This document shows, in pieces, positions 1-8,177 of a DNA stretch of 64,000 nucleotides. The notes beneath the pieces are model-generated. The model saw only the letters and a list, made by a program, of their open reading frames with translations. It searched no databases and was not told the DNA's origin. Source of the stretch: Bacillota bacterium (GTDB taxonomy: Bacteria > Bacillota > UBA4882 > UBA8346); contig JAEZJQ010000029.1 in NCBI GenBank assembly GCA_023436305.1, positions 1 to 64,000 of the forward strand, in the 5' to 3' direction. Made by a program: the position numbers and the translations under genes. Positions within the stretch are counted from its first letter, which is position 1. Every line of letters begins with the position of its first letter.

Positions 1-826
1 CCCGGACATCCATCTCGGTAATATAGATCTCCAGGCCCAAATCGGCAAAACGTTGCATATTGGTGGCAAAGTCATTGTAATCAAACCCGTATTGAATATC
101 CAAGTGCATCTGGAAGCCGATCCCGTCAACGGGAATGTTACGGCTTTTTAAGTCTTTGAGCATGGTATACGCGGCGTTGGATTTACTACCCGTATACTCA
201 AGATTATAATCATTATAAATCAGTTTGGCCGACGGATCAGCTGCCCGGGCCCGTATGAATGCATTCTCAATATAGCTTTTGCCCAGAGTGTTATACCAGA
301 AAGAAGTCCGGTAATTCCCATTTTCTTCAAAAGCTTCATTCACAACGTCCCAAACTAGGATCTTGCCCTTGAAATGGTTCATTACCGTATCGATATGGTT
401 GTACATAGCCGACTGCATGGCGCTGGCGCTGAGACCCTGGATCCAGCCCGGGGCTTGGTTATGCCAGACCAGCGTATGTCCATGGATTTTCATACCGTTG
501 GCTTGCCCCCAGGTAACATGCTTATCCGCTTCGGTGAAATTAAAACTATTTTGGGAAGGTTGGAGCGCATCCATTTTCATCGCATTTTCCGGAGTCAGTA
601 TATTGAACTCGGCGGCGGCTGTGCTTGTATAAGTGGAAGAATCCGACATGGTCGTGAAATTATTGGTGGTGCATGTGCCGACTAAAACTCTGCTTTGAAT
701 GTTTTTTAACCTTGTCCCCGTCGGTGTAGCCGCGTTGACAACCAACAAACTCATAACCAACAATACTACCATAGTCATGGTAATAATCAATACCGGTTTG
801 CGCATTTTAAAACTGTTCCTGCTCAT
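1..826 (-). CDS. Secreted GH10 endo-beta-1,4-xylanase, C-terminus beyond the window
   Basis: The gene enters from the left edge, so only the first 275 codons are visible. The start at 826 follows AGGAGA with about nine bases of spacing; the upstream ATG at 833 is out of frame and closes after eight codons. Residues 1-32 form a signal peptide with a long hydrophobic core ending near VVNA. The rest is a GH10 catalytic barrel. WDVVNEAF carries the predicted acid/base Glu164 and EIYITEMDV carries the predicted nucleophile Glu271; the GH10 substrate-site sequences GHTLVWHNQ and LIYNDYN are also present. The enzyme should cut internal xylan linkages outside the cell. Any CBM would lie beyond the window. 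Two palindromic operator-like sites lie upstream, suggesting control by a LacI-type repressor. Confidence 0.95.
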   Translation of the reverse strand, partial: MSRNSFKMRKPVLIITMTMVVLLVMSLLVVNAATPTGTRLKNIQSRVLVGTCTTNNFTTMSDSSTYTSTAAAEFNILTPENAMKMDALQPSQNSFNFTEADKHVTWGQANGMKIHGHTLVWHNQAPGWIQGLSASAMQSAMYNHIDTVMNHFKGKILVWDVVNEAFEENGNYRTSFWYNTLGKSYIENAFIRARAADPSAKLIYNDYNLEYTGSKSNAAYTMLKDLKSRNIPVDGIGFQMHLDIQYGFDYNDFATNMQRFADLGLEIYITEMDVR

Positions 827-893
827 TATTCATTTCTCCTTTTCATGTTTCATGTAATGTCGTTCCACATTTGTTTTCCCATTCGAAATCCAT

Positions 894-907
894 CGGGAAC
901 GTTCCCG
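894..907. promoter_or_regulatory. Perfect 14-bp palindrome, LacI-type operator candidate
   Basis: CGGGAACGTTCCCG reads the same on both strands and lies 68 bases upstream of the xylanase start. The central-CG palindrome with GGGA/TCCC arms resembles LacI-family operators such as the CelR-type TGGGAGCGCTCCCA. The regulator is not in this window. Confidence 0.6.
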
Positions 908-1011
908 GATCTCAAGGGATAAAATCCCAGGAATTCATCAATTGTCCGGTTGCCTCCATCCCTCCCATCAATAGTAATTGTTCGAATCCCGGGGAAACGT
1001 TAATTTCTTTT

Positions 1012-1023
1012 GGGAACGTTCCC
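1012..1023. promoter_or_regulatory. Second GGGAACGTTCCC palindrome
   Basis: This perfect 12-bp palindrome has the same core as the site at 894-907. Two identical cores in one promoter region could allow looping or cooperative binding by a LacI-family repressor of the xylanase gene. Confidence 0.55.
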
Positions 1024-1075
1024 GAGATTCAATGTTTTAATTCCTTCAATGATATATCCAATCCGATTTTTTATT

Positions 1076-1112
1076 GCGGAAACAGCGCCTTACAAAGAGA
1101 CACTGTTTCCGC
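1076..1112 (-). terminator. 3' hairpin of the GH9 gene
   Basis: A 10-bp perfect stem (GCGGAAACAG / CTGTTTCCGC) starts 11 bases past the GH9 stop. On the minus strand it is followed by an A-rich rather than a U-rich stretch, so it may stabilise the transcript end or act as a weak terminator. Confidence 0.5.
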
Positions 1113-1122
1113 TGATTGTTGG

Positions 1123-3699
1123 TTATGGTTCAATGCCCCATTGTAGCGTTCCGGAAACATATCCGGTTACTTGGGTCCAATCGACGAAAGTTGTCGCTGA
1201 AGAATTGAAAGAATAATCATCAGTCTGGGTGTAATTCGTCCAATCGTTCTTAGCAATTCTGGCTTGAATCGTCGTATTACCACCGGCCGTCAAACTGCCC
1301 GCGCCACTGGTAAACCCGATCTCCACATAAGTATCCGCACCGGTTTTGGCTGTCTCCATCGTCACAAAAGTACCGTTCACATTACCGGAACCGGCGGGTG
1401 ACCAATCGCACCAGAAGTTTTGCGGTTTGGTTCCGTCAATCGTATAATAATACCGGAGCTTGACATTGGATAAAGTGATAGCGCTGGTACCGTTATTCAC
1501 CAATTTGATATTCAGATAAATCTGATTACTGGTCGCTGCTGTACTTTGATTATAAAACTGCACCTTAATATTCCCGGTGACCGGCACGGGTGTCGGAGTT
1601 GCCGACGGTGTGGCGGTTACCAAGGGTGTTGCGGTGATTACAGGAGTCGAAGTTGGGGTTACTACCGGTGTAGCAGTCCGAACCGGAGTTGGAGTCGCAG
1701 TTACTACCGGTGTGGCGGTCCGAACCGGGGTTGGAGTCGCAGTTACTACCGGTGTAGCGGTCCGAACCGGAGTTGGAGTAACTGCCGGTGTCGGGGTACG
1801 AGACGGGGTTACACCCGGAGTCGTTCCCGAGGGTTCCGAGCCAAATACCAGCACACCATTGTCATATACCGGAATATAGGTACTGGTGGTAAATGATGAG
1901 GTCAAACCTTGGAATGAATAGTCATTGGCAGTAGACCAACAACTGGCGTCACCCTTGGAAGTTCCGATTTGGAACTGGACTTCTTTAAAATACTCATTCA
2001 TTCCGCCCGGATATATCTTGGTCCCGGTAAAATCAATGGTAGTATAATAAATATTACCGCTATATTGGGTAAAAGCCGAAGCTTTAGCCACCGTGCTGGA
2101 TGTTTTGGCATACACGTCACTAAGGGTCAACCCGTTGTTAAAGGCCTCGGTCAAGTCCACATAAAACCGGCAGGACAGTTTGTCTGTTACCCGGGCCGGC
2201 CAGCCGGAACGGTTGTTCATCTGAAGTCTGACCTCGGTATAGTTACTACTGTAATTATTGTAAAGCGCTTGGGTGAACATTTCCGGTTCACGGGTTTCAG
2301 GGGCCGGGAATCCGGCTAATGAGGTTCCGCCGTACCACTCACACATTTTGGCCAAACAACCTGTAAACGCCGCGTTATAATCCGTGGCCACCTCGTTGCA
2401 AGTATAATCGCTAATCGCATCAGTGTAACTGTCGCTTGAATTCGGTCCGCCCACTAAAGCCCCGTAAATAATATGCCGGTGGTTGGCCGGGGTATTCTGC
2501 ATGGCGCACCAGGAACCATGAGCGGTCCGGTGATGCGGGTGCTGCGGTGAATTGCTGCCGAATCCCACCACATAGCTCCCATTCCGGGGATTATTACCCA
2601 GGATATAATTGATCTGGCTTTTGGTAAAGTCTTGATAACGCTGTTTCTTGGTGGCGTCCTGGACCCAATCCCCATAGACGGCAGCCAAAAAGGCGGTATT
2701 GGCGGAGTAGCGAAGGCTTCCCCAGGTATCAAGCCAGGCTAACCCTCCAGGGGTATAGGTGATTCTTTCTCCGTTATAGCCCACTGTCCACCAGTCAAGG
2801 TGCCGTTCGGTAGCTTCAACATAGAGTTGTTTACCGGTGATTTTGGCCAACATCAACAAGGCGCCGTATTTTTTGTCATCCCAGCAATGGCCCCATTTAT
2901 ATTCAATGGGAGCATCTGTTGCATAGCCTTGTTTATTAAGATTCGGTACATAGGATTCGGCTTTACTTAAGTATGTATCATCTCCGGTGGCCAGGTACAG
3001 CCAAGCTCCCGCCCAGATTAATTCATCCCAGAAACCGCTCCATGACTGATAAAAACCATTAGCCGCCGTATATCCCTGATCGCTTTTGGTGGCGTCGGCA
3101 ATGGCGAACAATTCCTTGGCGTGTTGTAAGTAGGTGTTGTTGTTAAATACCAGATAACCTATGGCCAATGTGGCGGCAGTACATCCGGTGACACAAGAGG
3201 CATTAGTGGTATAATACGGCCGGGTCATCTTTTCTTCAATAACCTCTACCGGTCCCCACCAGGCATGGTCGGCGCTACCGTCTCCAATCTGATAAACCAG
3301 TTGCGAGCCTTGATGGCAATTTACCAGATAATCCAAGGTAAATTTTAAATTATTGGAGAGCGCTTCCCATTGACCGGCGGTTTCAAAACCGCTCCGGTAT
3401 TCATAGGCGGCCCAAGCCAGCATACCGGCGGAATAAGACATGGGCAGGCCAAATTTTACATGATCGCCGGCATCATACCAGCCACCTTGCACGTAATCAT
3501 TAAGACATGAAGGCCCGCGCCATTCGACCCGGTTCCACGACGGTAAAACGCCGGACTGTTGGCATTCGTAGAAGTAAATCGACTTCTGAAGGGCTTCACC
3601 ATAGTTATAAGCCGCGTAAATGTTTGTGTTCAGGCCCATAACACATCCGAAGGCCACCAACAATAGTAACAAAATAATAAATCTCCTATTTCTTACCAT
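1123..3699 (-). CDS. Secreted GH9 cellulase with CBM3c and a second CBM3
   Basis: A processive-endoglucanase type (GH9 with fused CBM3c). I chose the ATG at 3699 because AGGAGG lies seven bases upstream; the in-frame ATG at 3717 would bury that site in the coding region. In the longer numbering (864 residues) the signal peptide is 7-35 and the GH9 barrel is about 36-470. DAGDHVKF holds the base Asp at 82-85 and [11 protein letters not shown] holds the acid Glu442. The CBM3c, which feeds a chain into the active site, is about 478-630. A Thr/Pro linker built on [14 protein letters not shown] repeats follows, then a CBM3 at about 718-864 for binding crystalline cellulose. The layout matches known GH9-CBM3c-CBM3b enzymes. 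A cre-like palindrome upstream suggests catabolite control, and a 3' hairpin follows the gene. Confidence 0.95.
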   Translation of the reverse strand: MVRNRRFIILLLLLVAFGCVMGLNTNIYAAYNYGEALQKSIYFYECQQSGVLPSWNRVEWRGPSCLNDYVQGGWYDAGDHVKFGLPMSYSAGMLAWAAYEYRSGFETAGQWEALSNNLKFTLDYLVNCHQGSQLVYQIGDGSADHAWWGPVEVIEEKMTRPYYTTNASCVTGCTAATLAIGYLVFNNNTYLQHAKELFAIADATKSDQGYTAANGFYQSWSGFWDELIWAGAWLYLATGDDTYLSKAESYVPNLNKQGYATDAPIEYKWGHCWDDKKYGALLMLAKITGKQLYVEATERHLDWWTVGYNGERITYTPGGLAWLDTWGSLRYSANTAFLAAVYGDWVQDATKKQRYQDFTKSQINYILGNNPRNGSYVVGFGSNSPQHPHHRTAHGSWCAMQNTPANHRHIIYGALVGGPNSSDSYTDAISDYTCNEVATDYNAAFTGCLAKMCEWYGGTSLAGFPAPETREPEMFTQALYNNYSSNYTEVRLQMNNRSGWPARVTDKLSCRFYVDLTEAFNNGLTLSDVYAKTSSTVAKASAFTQYSGNIYYTTIDFTGTKIYPGGMNEYFKEVQFQIGTSKGDASCWSTANDYSFQGLTSSFTTSTYIPVYDNGVLVFGSEPSGTTPGVTPSRTPTPAVTPTPVRTATPVVTATPTPVRTATPVVTATPTPVRTATPVVTPTSTPVITATPLVTATPSATPTPVPVTGNIKVQFYNQSTAATSNQIYLNIKLVNNGTSAITLSNVKLRYYYTIDGTKPQNFWCDWSPAGSGNVNGTFVTMETAKTGADTYVEIGFTSGAGSLTAGGNTTIQARIAKNDWTNYTQTDDYSFNSSATTFVDWTQVTGYVSGTLQWGIEP
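1658..1783. repeat. Three 42-bp tandem repeats encoding the Thr/Pro linker
   Basis: Three consecutive 42-bp units (1658, 1700 and 1742) encode copies of [14 protein letters not shown] in the GH9 linker. The copies are nearly identical at the DNA level, the third diverging at its end, which fits recent slippage or unequal exchange. On the opposite strand the repeat opens a spurious Gly/Val-rich frame. Confidence 0.8.
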
Positions 3700-3776
3700 A
3701 ACTTTCCTCCTCATCAAATCTCGTAATCTAAATTTAACAATTAATTAATACTTTTGCAATATATCCGAAGACCTTT

Positions 3777-3804
3777 TTCATTTTGAAAGCGCTTTCAAAA
3801 TGAA
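3777..3804. promoter_or_regulatory. 28-bp perfect palindrome with a cre core
   Basis: The core TTTTGAAAGCGCTTTCAAAA is centred between 3790 and 3791 and extends to 28 bp of perfect dyad. The inner TGAAAGCGCTTTCA fits the consensus cre site bound by CcpA in Bacillota. It lies about 78 bases upstream of the GH9 start at 3699, so it could repress or activate that gene. CcpA binding is inferred from the motif; another LacI-family protein could use it. Confidence 0.75.
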
Positions 3805-3898
3805 TACCACCGGAAACTCCGAATGGAAAGCCATAAATAATGTTAAAGTATACCCAACGGAATAAACATGAGAACATCACATTTTTAAAATCGGGAAT

Positions 3899-3927
3899 GC
3901 CCTTGACTTGTTTCATAAGTCAAGGGC
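3899..3927 (-). terminator. 3' hairpin of the first GH5-CBM3 gene
   Basis: An 11-bp perfect stem (GCCCTTGACTT / AAGTCAAGGGC) with a seven-base loop lies 28 bases after the stop of the gene at 3955-5739. A short T-run (GATTTT) follows on the minus strand after a gap. Confidence 0.6.
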
Positions 3928-3954
3928 TCCGAGTTTCATTTTACAAATTCATGA

Positions 3955-5739
3955 TTAAGGTTCGATACCCCATTGCAATACCCCGGAGACATATCCGGTG
4001 GTCTTCGTCCAATCCGCATAACTGGTCCCGGTGGAATCAAACGAATAATCGTCGGTCTGAATATAGTTCGTCCAGTCACTCTTGGAAATTCTGGCTTGGA
4101 TAATAACGCTTCCGCCACCCGCCAGATCTCCCGCGCCGCTTGAGAAACCAACTTCCAGATAAGTATCGGCGCCGGTTTTCGCCGTGGGCATCGCCACAAA
4201 AGCGCCGGTGACGTTACTGCTTCCCGCGGGTGAATAATCACAATAGAAAGTTTGCGGTTTGGAGCCGTCCACCGTATAATAATAACGAAGCTTGACATTT
4301 GACAAAGCAATCGCGCTGGAACCGGTATTAACCAATTTGAAATTGGCGTATATCTGATTGCTGGTAGCAGCGGTACTTTGGTTATAAAATTGTACCTTGA
4401 TACTGCCGGTAGGCGGAGCCGGAGTCGCCGTAACCACTGGAGTAGCAGTAGTAACCGGGGTTGGTGTAATGGTTGTTACCGGGGTTGCGGTGCGTACCGG
4501 AGTCGGAGTTGGAATTGGGGTTGGGGTCGCTGTCACTACCGGGGTCGGCGCCGGTGTGATAATAGGTCCGCTTCCGGCCAGATACGGTTTAAGAATATTC
4601 ATCTTTGCGGTATTCACACTGACCCAGTCACCCTGCAAAATTCCACCCGTATCTCCGGAGTTCGGATTCAAGCACCAGAAAGTCCAGGAGCAGTCATTCC
4701 CCATATAGGCCATTAAAGTGGTTAGCCATTTGTAATCCGTGGACGATGGATTGGCGGCGTCTCCATCCTTGATTCCAAATTCACCGAATAATAACGGGGC
4801 GATATTCTGTTTTTTTATAAAGTAGAAGTTATCATCCCATATAGCCGCCAAATTATTGGGGAAATTCGGTTCCGAGAACCATTTTTGGGCATAAACACCC
4901 GAACCGTATTCATGGGGTGAATATACCAGGTTGCCGGCCGGTATGTCGGTGATTGGATATTCTTTGACTCCTTTAAGATTACCGCCCCACCAATAATTAT
5001 CTCCTTTGAAATTCTCAACGCCTTCAACGATAATCAGCAGGTTGGGATTGATTTTTAATATTTCCTGGCCGCATCGTTCAGCGGCCGCTTTCCAGTCGGT
5101 CACCCCATATCCGGCTTCATCATATCCCCAGGTTGCCGGAGGCTTCATACCGGTGGTAAGATTCCCATGGGGTTCATTGTTTAGATCGGCGCCGACGACA
5201 TTCGCATTATTTTTATAACGGGTAACCATCATACACCAATCACTGATCCATTTGCTTTCAGGACAAGCTTCGGTATACCATAATGTCTCGTTCATATAAC
5301 CGTCATGGGCCCGGGAATGATTGTCCAGGATAATATATATCCCCAGTTTTCCGGCATGTTCGATGATCTTGTCCATGACTCCCAATGAGTCCAATCCTTC
5401 CAAATCCATATTGAGCCCGGTGGTTTTGGTATACGGATCGACACCGGTGGCATTGATTTGAATACCGGAAGCCGATTTACCAATCATATCGTTACACCAC
5501 GGCAACCGGATGCAATTAAATCCTAGATCCTTAACCTGCTGCAAAACCGACTTGTAATCCCTGACCCATAAACCGTGGGGGAAATAGTTGTTGGTTTCAA
5601 AACCAAACCAATTCACACCCGTCAATCTTCCGTACCGGGTATTGGCCATGACATTGGTATTGATACTGGTGATAGTTAATGTTATAACGATCAACACCAA
5701 AAATAATTTGGCAATTCGCTTGTTACACCTAAACTTCAT
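3955..5739 (-). CDS. Secreted GH5 endoglucanase with C-terminal CBM3 (copy 1)
   Basis: The product is 594 residues, exported by a signal peptide over residues 1-32. The start follows AAAGGAG with good spacing. The catalytic domain (about 34-390) opens with RLTGVNWFGFET, as in GH5 subfamily 1 endoglucanases, and has ADLNNEPHG (acid/base Glu189) and LLFGEFG (nucleophile Glu320). A Thr/Pro/Val linker (about 395-445) leads to a CBM3 (about 447-594) with the conserved start [10 protein letters not shown] and end VSGVLQWGIEP. It should cut internal beta-1,4-glucan bonds. It is closely related to the genes at 5832-7607 and 8178-9986, so the three form a tandem family. Its own 3' hairpin lies between it and the GH9 gene. 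Confidence 0.94.
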   Translation of the reverse strand: MKFRCNKRIAKLFLVLIVITLTITSINTNVMANTRYGRLTGVNWFGFETNNYFPHGLWVRDYKSVLQQVKDLGFNCIRLPWCNDMIGKSASGIQINATGVDPYTKTTGLNMDLEGLDSLGVMDKIIEHAGKLGIYIILDNHSRAHDGYMNETLWYTEACPESKWISDWCMMVTRYKNNANVVGADLNNEPHGNLTTGMKPPATWGYDEAGYGVTDWKAAAERCGQEILKINPNLLIIVEGVENFKGDNYWWGGNLKGVKEYPITDIPAGNLVYSPHEYGSGVYAQKWFSEPNFPNNLAAIWDDNFYFIKKQNIAPLLFGEFGIKDGDAANPSSTDYKWLTTLMAYMGNDCSWTFWCLNPNSGDTGGILQGDWVSVNTAKMNILKPYLAGSGPIITPAPTPVVTATPTPIPTPTPVRTATPVTTITPTPVTTATPVVTATPAPPTGSIKVQFYNQSTAATSNQIYANFKLVNTGSSAIALSNVKLRYYYTVDGSKPQTFYCDYSPAGSSNVTGAFVAMPTAKTGADTYLEVGFSSGAGDLAGGGSVIIQARISKSDWTNYIQTDDYSFDSTGTSYADWTKTTGYVSGVLQWGIEP

Positions 5740-5780
5740 TTTATATACTCCTTTTTACTATTACGAATATTCGCTTAACT

Positions 5781-5814
5781 GGAAAGCAGCGCTCCAATTG
5801 AAACACTGCTTTCC
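5781..5814 (-). terminator. 3' hairpin of the second GH5-CBM3 gene
   Basis: Perfect 9-bp arms GGAAAGCAG / CTGCTTTCC enclose a loop, 18 bases past the stop of the gene at 5832-7607 and just upstream of copy 1. The arm is shared with the hairpins at 1076-1112 and 8127-8157. No U-tract follows, so termination strength is uncertain. Confidence 0.5.
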
Positions 5815-5831
5815 GGAACTCATATCCCGAT

Positions 5832-7607
5832 TTACGGTTCAATACCCCACTGTAAAGATCCGGAGACGTATCCGGTGACCTTGGTCCAATCCAAGAAACC
5901 GGTCCCGGTGGAATTGAACGAATAATCATCGGTCTGGGTGTAGTTTGTCCAATCACTCTTGGCGAATCTGGCTTGAATGGTCACATTCGCTCCCGCGGCC
6001 AAGCTCCCGGCCCCACTCGCGAAACCGACTTCCACATAAGTATCGGCCCCGGTCTTGGCCGTAGACATGGTTACGAAAGCAGCGGTTACATTGCTGCTTC
6101 CGACGGGTGTATAGTCACAATAGAAGGTTTGTGATTTTGCGCCATCCACCGTATAATAATATCTCATCTTGATATCGGACAGGGCAAGCGCGCTGGTACC
6201 AGTATTTACCAATTTGAAATTGACGTAAATCTGATTACTGGTGGTGGTAGTATTCTGGTTGTAAAATTGGACCTTGATACTGCCGGTGGTTGGCACTGGT
6301 GTGGCGGTAGGCGCCGGAGTAGGTGTTGCCGTTACTCCAGGCGGAGTAGCGGTGCGAACCGGAGTCGGTGTTACTGTGATTACCGGGGTCGGTGTTGTGG
6401 TTCCCGGTGTCGGTGTAATAACCGGACCGCTGCCGGCCAGATACGGTTTAAGTAGATTATATTTGGCGGTATTCACGGTTACCCAGTCATCCTGTAAAAT
6501 TCCACCCGTATCCCCGGAATTGGGGTTCATGCACCAAAATGTCCAGGAACAATCTTTGCCGGTATAAGCCATAAAGGTGGTCAGCCATTTATAATCAATG
6601 GATGACGGATTGGCGGCTTCCGATTCCTTAATCCCGAATTCCCCGAAGAGTAACGGGGCAATGTTTTGTTTCTTAATGAAGTAGAAGTGATCATCCCAAA
6701 TGGCGGCCATATTATTGGGGAAGGTAGGGTCTGAAAACCAGGTCTGCATAAACACGCCCGAACCATATTCATGGGGCGAATACACCAGGTTACCCGCCGG
6801 AATACCGGTAATTGGGTATTTTTTCACATCTTTAAGATTGCCGCCCCACCAATAGCCATCCCCGTCTTCCGCCTGCTCAACACCTTCAACGATAATCAGA
6901 ATGTCCGGGTTAACGGCCAATATAGCCTTGCCGCAACGTTCGGCGGCCGCTTTCCAGTCGGTATCACCGTAACCGGCCACATTATATCCCCAGGACGCGG
7001 GCGGCTTCATGCCGGTTCCCAGGTTCCCGTGGGGTTCATTGTTTAAATCCGCCCCGATGACATTGGCTTTATTTTTATACCGGGTTACCAACATCACCCA
7101 ATCACTAATCCATTTGCTTTCCGGGTAAGCCGAAGTATACCACAGGCTTTCAGCCATATATCCATCATTAGCCCGGGAATGATTGTCCAGGATAATATAT
7201 AAACTTTGATTCGCCGCTTCATCAACGATTTTATCCAACACCTGCAATGAATCCAATCCGGCCAAATCCAGATTCATACCCGTGATATTGGTATATTTAT
7301 CGACTCCGTATTCATTAATCTGGATACCGGTGGGAACTTTCCCGATCATGGCATTACACCACGGAATCCGGATACAATTGAATCCTAAATCTTTAATCTG
7401 TTTGAGCACCGATTTATAATCCCTTGACCATAAACCATGAGGCGCGAAATTTCCGGTTTCAAGTCCAAACCAGTTAACACCCGTCAACCTTCCATACTTG
7501 GTGTTAGCGGCAACTTTGGTATTCATACTGGTGATTGAAACCGTTAACCCGAAAATAACCAGGAGCAAAAACAATTTCGTGATTCTTTTATTGATTCTAA
7601 ACTTCAT
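5832..7607 (-). CDS. Secreted GH5 endoglucanase with C-terminal CBM3 (copy 2)
   Basis: The product is 591 residues with the same plan as copy 1: signal peptide 1-34, GH5 barrel to about residue 395, Thr/Pro linker, CBM3 to the end. Catalytic residues are Glu191 in ADLNNEPHG and Glu323 in LLFGEFG. The start is preceded by AGAAGGAG. The linker lacks long repeats and differs from those of the two paralogs, so the linkers diverge faster than the folded domains. Substrate is presumably cellulose or mixed-linkage beta-glucan. The 570-base leader is long and holds a 14-bp palindrome, so this copy probably has its own promoter. Confidence 0.94.
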   Translation of the reverse strand: MKFRINKRITKLFLLLVIFGLTVSITSMNTKVAANTKYGRLTGVNWFGLETGNFAPHGLWSRDYKSVLKQIKDLGFNCIRIPWCNAMIGKVPTGIQINEYGVDKYTNITGMNLDLAGLDSLQVLDKIVDEAANQSLYIILDNHSRANDGYMAESLWYTSAYPESKWISDWVMLVTRYKNKANVIGADLNNEPHGNLGTGMKPPASWGYNVAGYGDTDWKAAAERCGKAILAVNPDILIIVEGVEQAEDGDGYWWGGNLKDVKKYPITGIPAGNLVYSPHEYGSGVFMQTWFSDPTFPNNMAAIWDDHFYFIKKQNIAPLLFGEFGIKESEAANPSSIDYKWLTTFMAYTGKDCSWTFWCMNPNSGDTGGILQDDWVTVNTAKYNLLKPYLAGSGPVITPTPGTTTPTPVITVTPTPVRTATPPGVTATPTPAPTATPVPTTGSIKVQFYNQNTTTTSNQIYVNFKLVNTGTSALALSDIKMRYYYTVDGAKSQTFYCDYTPVGSSNVTAAFVTMSTAKTGADTYVEVGFASGAGSLAAGANVTIQARFAKSDWTNYTQTDDYSFNSTGTGFLDWTKVTGYVSGSLQWGIEP

Positions 7608-7693
7608 CTTTCATACTCCTTCTCTAAAAAAATTTTAAAACCGTTTCACTTCTCTCGAACACGACATGATGGGTATCAAACCAATCATGATTT

Positions 7694-7707
7694 GGCTTTA
7701 TAAAGCC
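7694..7707. promoter_or_regulatory. 14-bp palindrome GGCTTTATAAAGCC
   Basis: This perfect dyad lies 87 bases upstream of the start of GH5 copy 2 and contains a TATAAA core. It could be an operator overlapping a promoter; the cognate regulator is unknown. Confidence 0.35.
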
Positions 7708-8126
7708 CATAAACTATTTTTGTGTTATTCTTTCCTTAGTTTCAAAATCACCTCCATTGATATATTCAGTGGATCGAGTCGCAAAAGACAAGATAAATCC
7801 GATGAACATAATAGATTTTATGGATGATACAAATTTGCTTGTTCACGTCTTTTAAACTCGATTAAAGCGCAATCCAAAACAGTTAATTCGGATTGCAATA
7901 CCATATTAAATACAACACAGTGAATAACCGCTTTTTTGGTTACAATTCCAAAATTAGAAACATCTTAAACGATTACTATTGATTTACAGCCCTAAAATAA
8001 CAAAAAATTTAAAATATCGTAACTTAATATTAACATAAATTTAATAATTAGCAAATATTTTTGCCAACAACCCGGCTAAAAAAGAAGCCCCTTGTCTGCC
8101 AATGAATCATCCATGGAAATACCAAA

Positions 8127-8157
8127 AAAGCAGTGCCCCCGAGCGGGACACTGCTTT
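8127..8157 (-). terminator. Rho-independent terminator of GH5 copy 3
   Basis: The 9-bp stem AAAGCAGTG / CACTGCTTT has a GC-rich inner part and, on the minus strand, runs into six T residues. It starts 20 bases past the stop of the gene at 8178-9986 and is the most convincing of the cellulase terminators. Confidence 0.85.
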
Positions 8158-8177
8158 CAAAAACCGGAATTTTCTTC

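Larger units (their letters stand above)
827..1122. other. Intergenic region: xylanase promoter region and 3' end of the GH9 gene
   Basis: No gene is supported here. The stretch holds two palindromes containing GGGAACGTTCCC, about 118 bases apart, and a hairpin just downstream of the GH9 stop. Between the palindromes there is a half-like GGGGAAACGTTAA. Short plus-strand reading frames here lack codon structure or homology. Confidence 0.6.
7608..8177. other. Intergenic leader between GH5 copies 2 and 3
   Basis: No gene is supported. The stretch holds the palindrome at 7694-7707, the copy 3 terminator at 8127-8157, and an AT-rich segment at about 8023-8062 that resembles one at 10255-10300, at a comparable place upstream of copy 3. 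On the minus strand a GGAGGTGAT sequence near 7755 precedes only a six-codon frame. Confidence 0.5.

Noticed and set aside
1577..1879. Plus-strand Gly/Val-rich frames opposite the cellulase linkers (also near 4397, 6274 and 8620)
   Set aside because: They are antisense readings of the Thr/Pro repeat, with no ribosome binding site or independent codon signal.
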